This document shows positions 7,791-15,615 of a DNA stretch of 20,483 nt, piece by piece. The notes under the pieces were generated by a model. That model saw only the letters and a program-made list of their open reading frames with translations, had not been told where the DNA came from and searched no databases. Every line of letters begins with the position of its first letter. Position 1 is the first letter of the stretch. A program made the translations under genes and the position numbers. This stretch comes from JBBQKI01 sp038326725 (lineage in GTDB: Bacteria > Bacteroidota > Bacteroidia > Flavobacteriales > Flavobacteriaceae), in NCBI GenBank assembly GCA_038326725.1, contig JBBQKI010000035.1, positions 1 through 20,483 on the forward strand, written 5' to 3'.

Positions 7791-8560
7791 AATTTTATAC
7801 CATAAACGCGGTTGCCCTTACGGTATTTTTATTACTGCTAATGGCTGGCTATTTTGGAAATGTTCCCATTTGGATATATGTTTTATTGATTTTCCTGTGG
7901 TTTATAGTAACTGCGATTGGCTCTTTTCAAATGAAGTGGAACTATCATTTTGATTCTCTTCATTCAAATAAAAATAGTCCCGAAAATTGGGTTGCAATAA
8001 CTTTTGATGACGGACCTCACCCGGAATTTACCCCCAAAGTTTTAAAACTTTTGGAGGCACACAACGCAAAGGCTACTTTTTTTTTAATCGGGAAAAACGC
8101 CGAAAATCATCCTGAAATTGTTAAAGAAATCCTTGAAAAAGGCCACAGCATTGGGAATCATAGTTTTTCACATTCCAAACAGTTCGGGTTTTTTAAAAAG
8201 GATAAAATAGTCTTAGAATTGAAACAAGCCAATGCCATTGTCAAAAAAATAACTGGTTTGGAAATGAAGCTTTTCCGACCGCCTTTTGGCGTTACAAATC
8301 CGAATATCAAAAAAGCATTACTGCAATTTCCATTGAACTCCATCGGGTGGAGCAAACGGTCTTGGGACACCACTTCATTGCCCCAAAAAACCATAATAAA
8401 CCGGATTACTAAAAATCTTCAAAAGGGCGATATCATCCTTCTCCACGACAGCAGCCAGAAATCTGTGGAGGTGTTGGAACAATTATTGCTATTTTTGCGC
8501 ACAAACCATTTACAGCCGGTTTGTGTGGACCAACTCTTAGAAATTTCCCCTTATGCGTAA
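7784..8560 (+). CDS. membrane-anchored polysaccharide deacetylase (NodB/CE4 family)
   Basis: A 258-residue protein with two N-terminal hydrophobic segments (about residues 5-24 and 29-48) followed by a NodB homology domain. The CE4 motifs are all recognisable: TFDDGP (73-78, with catalytic base Asp75 and metal ligand Asp76), HSFSH with ligands His126 and His130, RPPFG (165-169), and the LLHD motif with His221. The family removes N- or O-acetyl groups from chitooligosaccharides, peptidoglycan or other polymers in a metal-dependent way. The domain probably faces the periplasm. Its place inside a polyene operon, overlapping both neighbours by 7-8 nt, suggests it deacylates a sugar or lipid intermediate of the pigment, but no known aryl-polyene step requires it, so the substrate is open. 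Confidence 0.92.
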   Translation: MLKFYTINAVALTVFLLLLMAGYFGNVPIWIYVLLIFLWFIVTAIGSFQMKWNYHFDSLHSNKNSPENWVAITFDDGPHPEFTPKVLKLLEAHNAKATFFLIGKNAENHPEIVKEILEKGHSIGNHSFSHSKQFGFFKKDKIVLELKQANAIVKKITGLEMKLFRPPFGVTNPNIKKALLQFPLNSIGWSKRSWDTTSLPQKTIINRITKNLQKGDIILLHDSSQKSVEVLEQLLLFLRTNHLQPVCVDQLLEISPYA

Positions 8561-9179
8561 TTTATTATTTATTTTTTTTATAACCCTTTCCGCTTTTTTA
8601 CAAGCGCAAGAAGTTAAAATGAATGCTACCGAAATTTCGAATTTTAAAGAAATGGTGAGCGACATCTCAAAAAAAACCACTTCCATAAAAACCGATTTTG
8701 TACAGTACAAGCATTTGGATTTTTTGGAAAATGACATCGAAACTTCCGGGAAAATGGTTTTTAAATCGCCCGCCAATGTGAAATGGGAATATACAAAACC
8801 CTACAAATACAGCGTGATTTTTAAGGAAACGGAATTGCTGATAAACGATGGCGGCACCAAAAGCAATGTGGATATTGGGAGCAGTAAATTATTTAAAAAA
8901 CTGAATGAGCTTATTGTGAACAGCGTAAAAGGGAATATGTTCGACGATGCCGATTTTCAGGTTTCCTATTTAAAAACCCCGAAATTTTATAAAGTAATTT
9001 TTACGCCAAAAGACAAGAAAATAGCTGAATACATTGCCTCATTTGTGTTGCATTTCAATTTAAATGATGCGCAGGTAATGGAGGTTAAAATGATTGAACC
9101 CTCACAGGATTTTACGCGAATCGTTTTCTCCAACAGGGTTTTAAATATCAAAGTCGATGATTCGGTTTTTACCAATTAG
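8553..9179 (+). CDS. LolA-family outer-membrane lipoprotein carrier homologue
   Basis: A 208-residue secreted protein. Residues 1-18 form a signal peptide (MRNLLFIFFITLSAFLQA), probably cut before Gln19. The mature part has the LolA-like core: TTSIKTDFVQYKHLDFLEND (about 42-61), GKMVFKSPANVKWEYTKP (about 66-83) and a half-barrel of alternating strands. LolA carries hydrophobic lipoproteins across the periplasm, and aryl-polyene clusters hold LolA-like proteins proposed to carry the pigment lipid. Here it sits between a deacetylase (8-nt overlap) and a lipoprotein (23-nt overlap), which fits a dedicated periplasmic shuttle rather than the housekeeping LolA. Ligand identity is inferred. Confidence 0.88.
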   Translation: MRNLLFIFFITLSAFLQAQEVKMNATEISNFKEMVSDISKKTTSIKTDFVQYKHLDFLENDIETSGKMVFKSPANVKWEYTKPYKYSVIFKETELLINDGGTKSNVDIGSSKLFKKLNELIVNSVKGNMFDDADFQVSYLKTPKFYKVIFTPKDKKIAEYIASFVLHFNLNDAQVMEVKMIEPSQDFTRIVFSNRVLNIKVDDSVFTN

Positions 9180-9783
9180 TTTTTTAATTCTTTTAATTTT
9201 TTCGTCCTGTGCCTTAAAAACCACGCAAGGCTTGCGCGATGTCCCCATCCTAAAAAAAGAAATTCAAAACCCTTACTTTTCAAACGCCGAAAAAGACTAT
9301 GTTTATAAAGCGAAACTCGATATTTACGGGCGTTATTTCGGGGGGATTTTGATTATAAAAAAATTGGGACCCGAAAAGCACCGGGTAGTTTTTACCACGG
9401 AATTTGGCAGTAAATTGTTCGATTTCCTTTTTGAAGGTGAAACATTTACAAAAAATTTTATGCTCGAGGAGATGGACAAAAATATAGTGGTGAATACATT
9501 GCGGAAGGATTTTGAAATCCTCCTTTCAGAAACTGCGAAAGTCCAACAACAGTACGTTTCGGAAGAAGTGGAGGTATATAAAACCCGGGATGAAAACAGG
9601 TTCAATTTCTATTTTTTTGAAAATGAAAACGGTATTTTAAAAAAAATTGTGAACACTTCAAAAAGCAAGGAAAAAGTAATCGTTAGCTTTGATTCCCAAA
9701 ATGTAAGTATTGCAGATAAAATTGAAATAAATCATTCCAACATAAAGTTGAAAATCTCTTTGGAAATTTTTAAAAACGAATAA
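9157..9783 (+). CDS. outer-membrane lipoprotein, possibly LolB-like
   Basis: A 208-residue lipoprotein precursor. The signal peptide ends in a lipobox (IFSSC, Cys18), so the mature protein should be lipid-anchored. The rest is mostly predicted beta strand (for example LDIYGRYFGGILIIKKLG and HRVVFTTEFGSKLFDFLF), with alternating hydrophobic residues as in LolB-type half-barrels. The similarity is structural in flavour only and no diagnostic motif is visible. The ATG at 9157 places the signal peptide correctly and overlaps the LolA-like gene by 23 nt, the longest overlap in the locus. The dehydratase gene starts immediately after its stop with no spacer. A LolA-to-lipoprotein hand-off of pigment lipid at the outer membrane is the suggested role. 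Confidence 0.75.
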   Translation: MIRFLPISFLILLIFSSCALKTTQGLRDVPILKKEIQNPYFSNAEKDYVYKAKLDIYGRYFGGILIIKKLGPEKHRVVFTTEFGSKLFDFLFEGETFTKNFMLEEMDKNIVVNTLRKDFEILLSETAKVQQQYVSEEVEVYKTRDENRFNFYFFENENGILKKIVNTSKSKEKVIVSFDSQNVSIADKIEINHSNIKLKISLEIFKNE

Positions 9784-10152
9784 ATGCTAATAAAAGACCT
9801 TTATACAATCACCGAATTTGAGCGAACCGCAAACGAACTGAACGCCGTGGTTTTTCTCAATAAAGAACACGAAATATTTAAAGGACACTTTCCCGGAAAT
9901 CCTGTAATGCCCGGTGTTTGCATGATTCAAATAATAAAGGAACTCACTGAAAAAGCAGTGGGAAAGGAACTTTTTTTAAGCGTTTCGTCCAACATAAAAT
10001 TTATGGCGATCATTAATCCCGAATTAAACCCAACCCTAAAATTGAACCTTGTTTTGGAAGAAAATCCCGGGGAAATAAAAATAAAAAACACCGTGTTTTT
10101 TGACGAAACCCTTGCACTAAAATTGAGTGCAACCTTTAAAATCCTGGCCTGA
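9784..10152 (+). CDS. 3-hydroxyacyl-ACP dehydratase-like hotdog protein (FabZ/ApeI type)
   Basis: A 122-residue hotdog-fold protein with the dehydratase signature EHEIFKGHFPGNPVMPGVCM (about residues 28-47). The catalytic histidine is His35 in GHFPG. The second catalytic residue of FabZ or FabA, a Glu or Asp 14 residues later, is here Gln49 (PGVCMIQII). The protein is somewhat shorter than FabZ. The expected reaction is dehydration of 3-hydroxyacyl-ACP to the trans-2-enoyl form, repeated at each cycle to build the conjugated polyene. It is the only dehydratase in the window. The Gln may be tolerated, may reflect an ApeI-like subgroup, or may mean that an active partner is needed. The gene begins directly after the lipoprotein stop and overlaps the next gene by 1 nt. 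Confidence 0.85.
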   Translation: MLIKDLYTITEFERTANELNAVVFLNKEHEIFKGHFPGNPVMPGVCMIQIIKELTEKAVGKELFLSVSSNIKFMAIINPELNPTLKLNLVLEENPGEIKIKNTVFFDETLALKLSATFKILA

Positions 10153-10643
10153 TGAAATTATTGTTTTTGATGTTGTTTTTCATTTCCTCCGTTTCTGCCC
10201 AACCGGATTTGGTACAGCTCCGTACCGATTACCCGAAAGCGGTTTCAAGCGAAGAACTCACCTTAAAGCTTTATAAAAACCTATCCGGAGTAACGAAAAC
10301 CGATAGTAAAACCCTGCTTGTCTATAAAGGCGCGGTACTCACGTTGATGGCAAAATTTTCCAAATCAAAAAAAGATAAAAAAGAGTTTTTCAAAGAAGGA
10401 GTCTCGTTAATAGAAAGCGCCGCCAAGGCAGAGCCTTCCAATATTGAAATTCGTTACATTCGCATGAGTGTGCAGGAAAATTCCCCCAAGTTTTTGGGTT
10501 ACCATAAAAATATTGAAGAGGATAAAAAATTCATTTTGGAAAATTATAAAACCACAAATTCTAAAATAGAAAAAATGTTGGTGAAAGCATTTGTGTTGCA
10601 GTCAGAAATATTTGAGGTTTCGGAGAAAGCCATATTTAATTAA
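10152..10643 (+). CDS. small secreted protein of unknown function
   Basis: I do not recognise a characterised family. The 163-residue product has a signal peptide (MKLLFLMLFFISSVSA, probable cleavage before Gln17) and no lipobox or further membrane segment, so a soluble periplasmic protein is expected. The mature part is rich in Lys, Glu and Ser and looks mostly helical, with repeated amphipathic stretches (SKTLLVYKGAVLTLMAKF, KEFFKEGVSLIESAAKAEPS, NIEIRYIRMSVQENSPKFLG). This is reminiscent of TPR-like helical scaffolds but without a clear TPR signature. Its start overlaps the dehydratase stop by 1 nt (TGATG), so it belongs to the operon. It is the last gene before the 94-nt gap. An accessory role in periplasmic pigment transfer is possible but not shown. 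Confidence 0.85.
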   Translation: MKLLFLMLFFISSVSAQPDLVQLRTDYPKAVSSEELTLKLYKNLSGVTKTDSKTLLVYKGAVLTLMAKFSKSKKDKKEFFKEGVSLIESAAKAEPSNIEIRYIRMSVQENSPKFLGYHKNIEEDKKFILENYKTTNSKIEKMLVKAFVLQSEIFEVSEKAIFN

Positions 10644-10680
10644 AATCAAATATTCTTCATTTTGCATTTTATAGGTTTTC

Positions 10681-10710
10681 TTTGATACTTGCTCCTTAAA
10701 AGTATATTTT
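10681..10710 (+). promoter_or_regulatory. putative Bacteroidota-type promoter
   Basis: The 94-nt gap before the glycosyltransferase holds TTTG (10681-10684), an 18-nt spacer, and TATATTTT (10703-10710). This is close to the Bacteroidota sigma consensus TTTG ... TAnnTTTG (-33/-7), differing only in the last base. Initiation would fall near 10716, leaving a leader of about 20 nt before the ATG at 10738. It would let the exporter and tailoring half of the cluster be transcribed independently. In such AT-rich DNA chance matches are common, so confidence is modest. Confidence 0.35.
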
Positions 10711-10737
10711 TACCCCTCAATATCCTCTTATTAAAAA

Positions 10738-11928
10738 ATGCCACAAACCCTGAACCATAACCTTCGAACGTTTTCTTATTGTGTTGTAATCCCAACATAC
10801 AATAACTCCAAAACACTCCAAAAAGTTATTGAAGAAGTCTTGGTTTATTCCTCGGATGTAATTGTGGTCAACGACGGCTCCACCGATACCACTTCCGGGA
10901 TACTAAATCAGTTCCCGCAAATCCAACAAATACATTTATCTAAAAACAAAGGGAAAGGCAATGCGTTGCGCCAAGGTTTTAAGCACGCTGATAGGTTGGG
11001 ATATCACTTCGCTATAACTATTGACAGCGACGGGCAGCATTTTCCGGAAGATATTCCGATCTTTTTGGAAACACTTGAAGAAAGCGCAAACAAAAAACTT
11101 CTTTTGATAGGTGCTCGAAATATGGCTCAAGCGGGGGTTCCCAAGAAAAGCAGTTTTGGCAACACCTTTTCCAACTTTTGGTACTGGGTGGAAACAGGAA
11201 TCCGGTTGCGCGATACCCAAGCCGGATTTCGATTATACCCGCTCTTTGCAATGAAAAACCTTAACCTCTGCACCAACAAATTCGAGTTTGAAATTGAAGC
11301 CATCGTAAAGGCAGCTTGGAGCGGAATTGAGGTAAAAAATATTCCCATAAAAGTACATTATGAATTGGTAGACAGAACTTCCCATTTTAGGCCTTTTAAG
11401 GATTTCACAAGAATCAGCATCTTAAATACTTGGTTGGTCTTGGTTGCTTTTTTTTATATAAAACCACGAAACCTTTTTAGGAAACTAAAAAAAAAAGGAT
11501 TTAAAAGGTTTGTTATGGAAGACCTTTTGGCCAGCGATGATTCCTCCGAAAAGAAGGCACTATCCATTGCGCTTGGAGTTCTTATCGGGCTTTCGCCGCT
11601 TTGGGGATTTCACACGGTGCTTGTTATTTTTCTTGCAATTCTTTTTAATTTGAACAAAGTAATCGCGTTCGCCTTTTCAAACGTAAGTTTGCCACCACTG
11701 ATTCCATTGGTGTTTTTTTTCAGTATAAAATACGGGAGCTGGATTTTGGGAAAGGAATTCTCTTTTTCAATGAATGAAATTGACCTATCTTTTTCAGCCG
11801 TGAAATACTTAAAACCTTACATTATTGGCAGCGTTGCCTTGGCGGTAACGGCTTCGGCTGTTTTGGGTTTGACGAGTTATGTTTTCTTCTTGATTTTTGA
11901 AAGAAAAAAAATCCTCAATAATGGATAG
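10738..11928 (+). CDS. glycosyltransferase family 2 fused to a DUF2062 membrane domain
   Basis: A 396-residue two-domain protein. Residues about 12-235 are a GT-A glycosyltransferase of the dolichyl-phosphate-mannose-synthase-like GT2 group: CVVIPTYNNSKTL (15-27), VVNDGSTD (43-50), KGKGNALRQGF (71-81), the metal-binding DSDGQH (96-101), and the acceptor-side DTQAGFRLYP (159-168). Residues about 255-390 are a DUF2062 domain with hydrophobic helices (ALSIALGVLIGLSPLWGFHTV). GT2/DUF2062 fusions are recurrent in Bacteroidota aryl-polyene and flexirubin clusters. The expected reaction is transfer of a sugar to a lipid or polyene acceptor at the inner membrane. The gene follows the only larger gap in the second half and overlaps the exporter gene by 8 nt. 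Confidence 0.92.
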   Translation: MPQTLNHNLRTFSYCVVIPTYNNSKTLQKVIEEVLVYSSDVIVVNDGSTDTTSGILNQFPQIQQIHLSKNKGKGNALRQGFKHADRLGYHFAITIDSDGQHFPEDIPIFLETLEESANKKLLLIGARNMAQAGVPKKSSFGNTFSNFWYWVETGIRLRDTQAGFRLYPLFAMKNLNLCTNKFEFEIEAIVKAAWSGIEVKNIPIKVHYELVDRTSHFRPFKDFTRISILNTWLVLVAFFYIKPRNLFRKLKKKGFKRFVMEDLLASDDSSEKKALSIALGVLIGLSPLWGFHTVLVIFLAILFNLNKVIAFAFSNVSLPPLIPLVFFFSIKYGSWILGKEFSFSMNEIDLSFSAVKYLKPYIIGSVALAVTASAVLGLTSYVFFLIFERKKILNNG

Positions 11929-14900
11929 TTTTTTCTTCAAACTGTATCAGCGACTAAATTCCAACAAGCTTTTAAGTTTGATTTTTTTTGTGCTCCTTTT
12001 TGCGGGGCTCACTTGGCTTACCTCAAGAATTACCTTTGAAGAGGATATCACAAAATTGATTCCGACCAACAGCGAAACGGAGGAATTTCAAAAAGTGCTG
12101 AAATCCGTGAATTTTGCGGACAAAATAATCGTGAATATCCGGCGGCAACCTGGAGGTTCGGTGGAAGATTTGACTCAATACGCCAACCTATTTATTGAAA
12201 GTGTCCAACAAAATGCCGAACCCTATATTAAGCAAATCCAAGGAAAAGTAAAAGATGAAGACATCCTTGGCACCTTGGATTTTGTGTATCAAAACCTTCC
12301 GATTTTGTTGGATGAAACCGATTATAAATCTATTTCCGAAAAAATTAAAGTGGACAGCATTGCTACAATTACTGAAGCTAATTATAAAACCCTGATTTCC
12401 CCTTCGGGAATTGTAGCGAAGAAAACCATTCTAAAAGACCCTTTGGGGATTTCGTTTATTGCTCTTAAAAAACTGCAACAGCTTGCAATTGGCGAAGAGT
12501 TTACGCTGAAAGATGGGTTCGTTGTCAGCAAAGATGAGCAAAACCTTTTGCTTTTTATTACACCAAAATTTGCTTCGAGCGAAACCTCGGAGAATGCCGT
12601 TTTTTCTGATAGTTTATACAATATTCAAGACAAGTTGGACAATGAATTTTCCGGAAAAGTGGAAGGCGATTATTTCGGGGCAGCTTTGATTGCGGTTGCC
12701 AATGCGAAACAAATAAAGAACGATATCAAGTTTACCACGGGCATCACCACGGTTTTCCTGATTTTGATGCTGATTGTTTTTTATAAAAATGTATGGGTGC
12801 CCTTACTGCTTTTTGTTCCCACGCTTTTTGGAGGGGTGTTGTCCATCGCCATTTTGTATTTGCTGCGAAGCGAAATTTCGGCTATTTCCCTCGGCATCGG
12901 GTCGGTTTTGGTTGGCGTTACCTTGGATTTTTCGTTGCATATTCTTACGCATATTCGGAAAAACGAAAACATTCGGGAACTCTATCGAGACGTTACCGAG
13001 CCCACGATAATGTGCAGTTTAACGGCCGGCACCGCTTTTATTTGTTTGGTGTTTTTGGATTCGCAAGCTTTGCAGGATTTGGGAATTTTCGCTGCCCTTA
13101 ATATTTTGGGGGCCGCGGTTTTCGCTTTGATTTTTATTCCTTTGTTTTATAAAAGCAGCACCAACAAAATGGCTGCGGACACCGTTTTGGACCGGGTTGC
13201 GGCCTATCCTTTTCATAAGAAAAAATGGCTTTTGATTTCGTTGTCACTTTTAATTTTTATTAGTGCCTTCACCTATAAACAGGTTTATTTTGATAATGAT
13301 ATTTCAAAATTGAATTATGAACCTCAAGAAATTATCGAGGCCAAAAACCGGCTCGATGCTTTGACAGATCTTTCCTCAAAATCCATGTATCTCGCGGCCT
13401 ACGGGAATTCCGTGGAAAGTGCGCTTCAAAAAAACGATTTAGTTTTTGAAAAACTGCAGCAGTTAAAGGAAAATCAAATATTACTTGATTTTAGCTCCAT
13501 TGGCGCGTTGGTAAATTCCGAAAAACTTCAAAAGCAAAAAATAGAAAATTGGAACCGGTTTTGGAGCCTACCCAATATTGAAAATACAAAAGCAAACCTC
13601 ATCGAAAGCGGCTTGCAATATGGCTTTAAGCCTTCAACTTTTTCTGAATTTTATGGGCTACTCGAAAAAGATTTCAATCCCATTCCCATTGAAGCTTACG
13701 CTGCCATCAGTTCTTTTTCAACTGCCGATTTTCTTGGTTCCGAAGCAGGTTTTACAACGGTTACTTCCTTGGTGAATGTTGATAATGAAAATGCCCCGAA
13801 AGTGCGGGGAGCTTTTAAGGAAATCCCCAACGTTTTGGTGATTGACCGGAAAGAGTTGAACGAGGCTTTTTTGGGAAGCTTAAAAGACGATTTCAATAAC
13901 TTGATTTTCCTTTCTCTTTTCGGGGTATTGCTGGTGCTTTACCTGTTTTTCCGAAGTGTTTCCCTAACGCTGGTCACCATTTTGCCCATTTTCTTGAGTT
14001 GGTTTATCACCATTGGAATTATGGGGATTTTTAATATAGAATTCAATATTTTCAACATTTTGGTTACCACTTTCATCTTTGGATTGGGGATCGATTACAG
14101 TATTTTTATAACCAAAGGATCGTTGCAAGAACTCCGAACAGGCAAGGCGGCGTTGCAAATCAACAAAACGGCCATTCTCCTTTCCTCGATTACCACAATT
14201 TTGGGAATTGGCGTTATGATTTTCGCCAAACACCCGGCACTATTTTCCATTGCGCTGATTTCGATTATCGGAATCCTTTCCGCAGTACTGATTTCCTTCA
14301 CGGTGCAACCTTTGCTTTTTAAATTGTTTATCGGTAGCAAAACCAAACGCCCGATTACGCCACGGGTGTTTTTGCATTCCGTTATTTCTTTTGGGTATTT
14401 TGGGTTGGGTGGAATATTGCTTTCCTTATACAGTGTTAGCGTGATGCGGATAATTCCCTTAAGCAAAAAAATAAAGATGTCTTGGTTCCATAAACTGATT
14501 TCAATATTCATGAAATCGGTTTTATACACCAATCCTTTTGTGAAGAAAACCATTATAAATAAAGGAGGTGAAGACTTTTCAAAGCCGGCGGTCATTATTG
14601 CCAATCACACCTCTTTCTTGGATATTTTGGCTATCGGGATGCTTCACCCCAAAATATGTTTTTTGGTGAATGACTGGGTTTATAAATCGCCTGTTTTTGG
14701 TAAAGCCGTGCAGCGTGCCGATTTTTATCCGGTTTCAAGCGGCATTGAAAATAGTTTGGAACACCTTCAGAAAAAAGTGAAGCAAGGATATTCACTAATG
14801 GCTTTTCCCGAAGGAACACGCAGTACCAACAATAAAGTCCGGCGTTTTCATAAAGGCGCTTTCTATTTGGCGGGCCAATTTAATCTTGATATTCTGCCGG

Positions 14901-15601
14901 TGCTAATCCACGGGAATTCCGAATTGAACCCCAAAGGGAGTTTTGTAATTCAAGACGGCAGTTTAACTTTGGAAATATTGCCACGTATTAAAACCGATGA
15001 TCAATCTTTCGGTGAAAATTATACCCAAAGGGCAAAAAAGATCGGGGCACATTTTAGAAACGAATTTTCCAAACTTCGTGAAAAAATGGAAGGGCCAAAG
15101 TATTTCCACAGGATTGTTTTGGAAGAATTTCGTTATAAAGGCAATGCGCTTCATCGTTTGGTTAAAAAGGATTTAAAGGAACGGGGCGATAGCTATTTCA
15201 AAATTATTTCATATTTGGATAAAAGCGGGATCGTTGCCCATATTTCTGAAAATCGTGGGCAATTGGATTTTCTGTTGACGCTTGATGGCCCCGATAGAAA
15301 AATTTATAGTTTTATTGAAAACACCGAAGTAAAAGCGATACTTCAAAATAGCTATGTCACCAATTATTACGAAAAACTTTTTTTCACGGATTCGTTAACC
15401 GAAACGTTGAAACCCAACCTTGATGCGCTAATTTTATGTTCCGAAAAAATGGCATCGGAAGTTTTGGAAATATTACAGGAACAAAGCGTGGAAATTATTG
15501 TTTTATTTAATGAAGTTGGAGCAGGACAAGTTAATAAGGTGATTAGTTTTGGTTATCAAAATGTTTATGAAGATGCGAATATCAGTATCTTTAAAAAATA
15601 A
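11921..15601 (+). CDS. MMPL/RND exporter – PlsC acyltransferase – degenerate methyltransferase fusion
   Basis: A 1226-residue multidomain protein. Residues 1 to about 830 form an MMPL/RND-type exporter with two repeats, each a membrane helix, a large periplasmic domain and a helix bundle (for example SLGIGSVLVGVTLDFSLHIL and TFIFGLGIDYSIFITKG). Residues about 880-1040 are a lysophospholipid acyltransferase: NHTSFLD (His896, Asp901), FPEGTRS (from Phe962) and PVLIHG. The C-terminal tail from about 1060 resembles the class I methyltransferase domain of known trifunctional MMPL/acyltransferase/methyltransferase proteins, but the SAM-binding loop reads AHISENRGQLDFLLTLDGPD (1106-1125) with the glycine-rich motif lost. 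The ATG at 11921 overlaps the previous gene by 8 nt; an in-frame TTG at 11897 would add 8 residues and is less likely. Likely role: acylation and export of the pigment lipid. Confidence 0.93.
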   Translation: MDSFFFKLYQRLNSNKLLSLIFFVLLFAGLTWLTSRITFEEDITKLIPTNSETEEFQKVLKSVNFADKIIVNIRRQPGGSVEDLTQYANLFIESVQQNAEPYIKQIQGKVKDEDILGTLDFVYQNLPILLDETDYKSISEKIKVDSIATITEANYKTLISPSGIVAKKTILKDPLGISFIALKKLQQLAIGEEFTLKDGFVVSKDEQNLLLFITPKFASSETSENAVFSDSLYNIQDKLDNEFSGKVEGDYFGAALIAVANAKQIKNDIKFTTGITTVFLILMLIVFYKNVWVPLLLFVPTLFGGVLSIAILYLLRSEISAISLGIGSVLVGVTLDFSLHILTHIRKNENIRELYRDVTEPTIMCSLTAGTAFICLVFLDSQALQDLGIFAALNILGAAVFALIFIPLFYKSSTNKMAADTVLDRVAAYPFHKKKWLLISLSLLIFISAFTYKQVYFDNDISKLNYEPQEIIEAKNRLDALTDLSSKSMYLAAYGNSVESALQKNDLVFEKLQQLKENQILLDFSSIGALVNSEKLQKQKIENWNRFWSLPNIENTKANLIESGLQYGFKPSTFSEFYGLLEKDFNPIPIEAYAAISSFSTADFLGSEAGFTTVTSLVNVDNENAPKVRGAFKEIPNVLVIDRKELNEAFLGSLKDDFNNLIFLSLFGVLLVLYLFFRSVSLTLVTILPIFLSWFITIGIMGIFNIEFNIFNILVTTFIFGLGIDYSIFITKGSLQELRTGKAALQINKTAILLSSITTILGIGVMIFAKHPALFSIALISIIGILSAVLISFTVQPLLFKLFIGSKTKRPITPRVFLHSVISFGYFGLGGILLSLYSVSVMRIIPLSKKIKMSWFHKLISIFMKSVLYTNPFVKKTIINKGGEDFSKPAVIIANHTSFLDILAIGMLHPKICFLVNDWVYKSPVFGKAVQRADFYPVSSGIENSLEHLQKKVKQGYSLMAFPEGTRSTNNKVRRFHKGAFYLAGQFNLDILPVLIHGNSELNPKGSFVIQDGSLTLEILPRIKTDDQSFGENYTQRAKKIGAHFRNEFSKLREKMEGPKYFHRIVLEEFRYKGNALHRLVKKDLKERGDSYFKIISYLDKSGIVAHISENRGQLDFLLTLDGPDRKIYSFIENTEVKAILQNSYVTNYYEKLFFTDSLTETLKPNLDALILCSEKMASEVLEILQEQSVEIIVLFNEVGAGQVNKVISFGYQNVYEDANISIFKK

Positions 15602-15615
15602 GGAAATAAGTAGGA

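Noticed and set aside
11897..11920. Upstream TTG start for the exporter
   Set aside because: The ATG at 11921 gives a normal MMPL N terminus and an 8-nt overlap typical of this operon; the TTG only adds a short charged leader.
14095..14604. 169-codon open frame on the minus strand
   Set aside because: It lies wholly inside the exporter gene, opposite well-conserved membrane and PlsC-approach sequence, and its translation has no recognisable domain.
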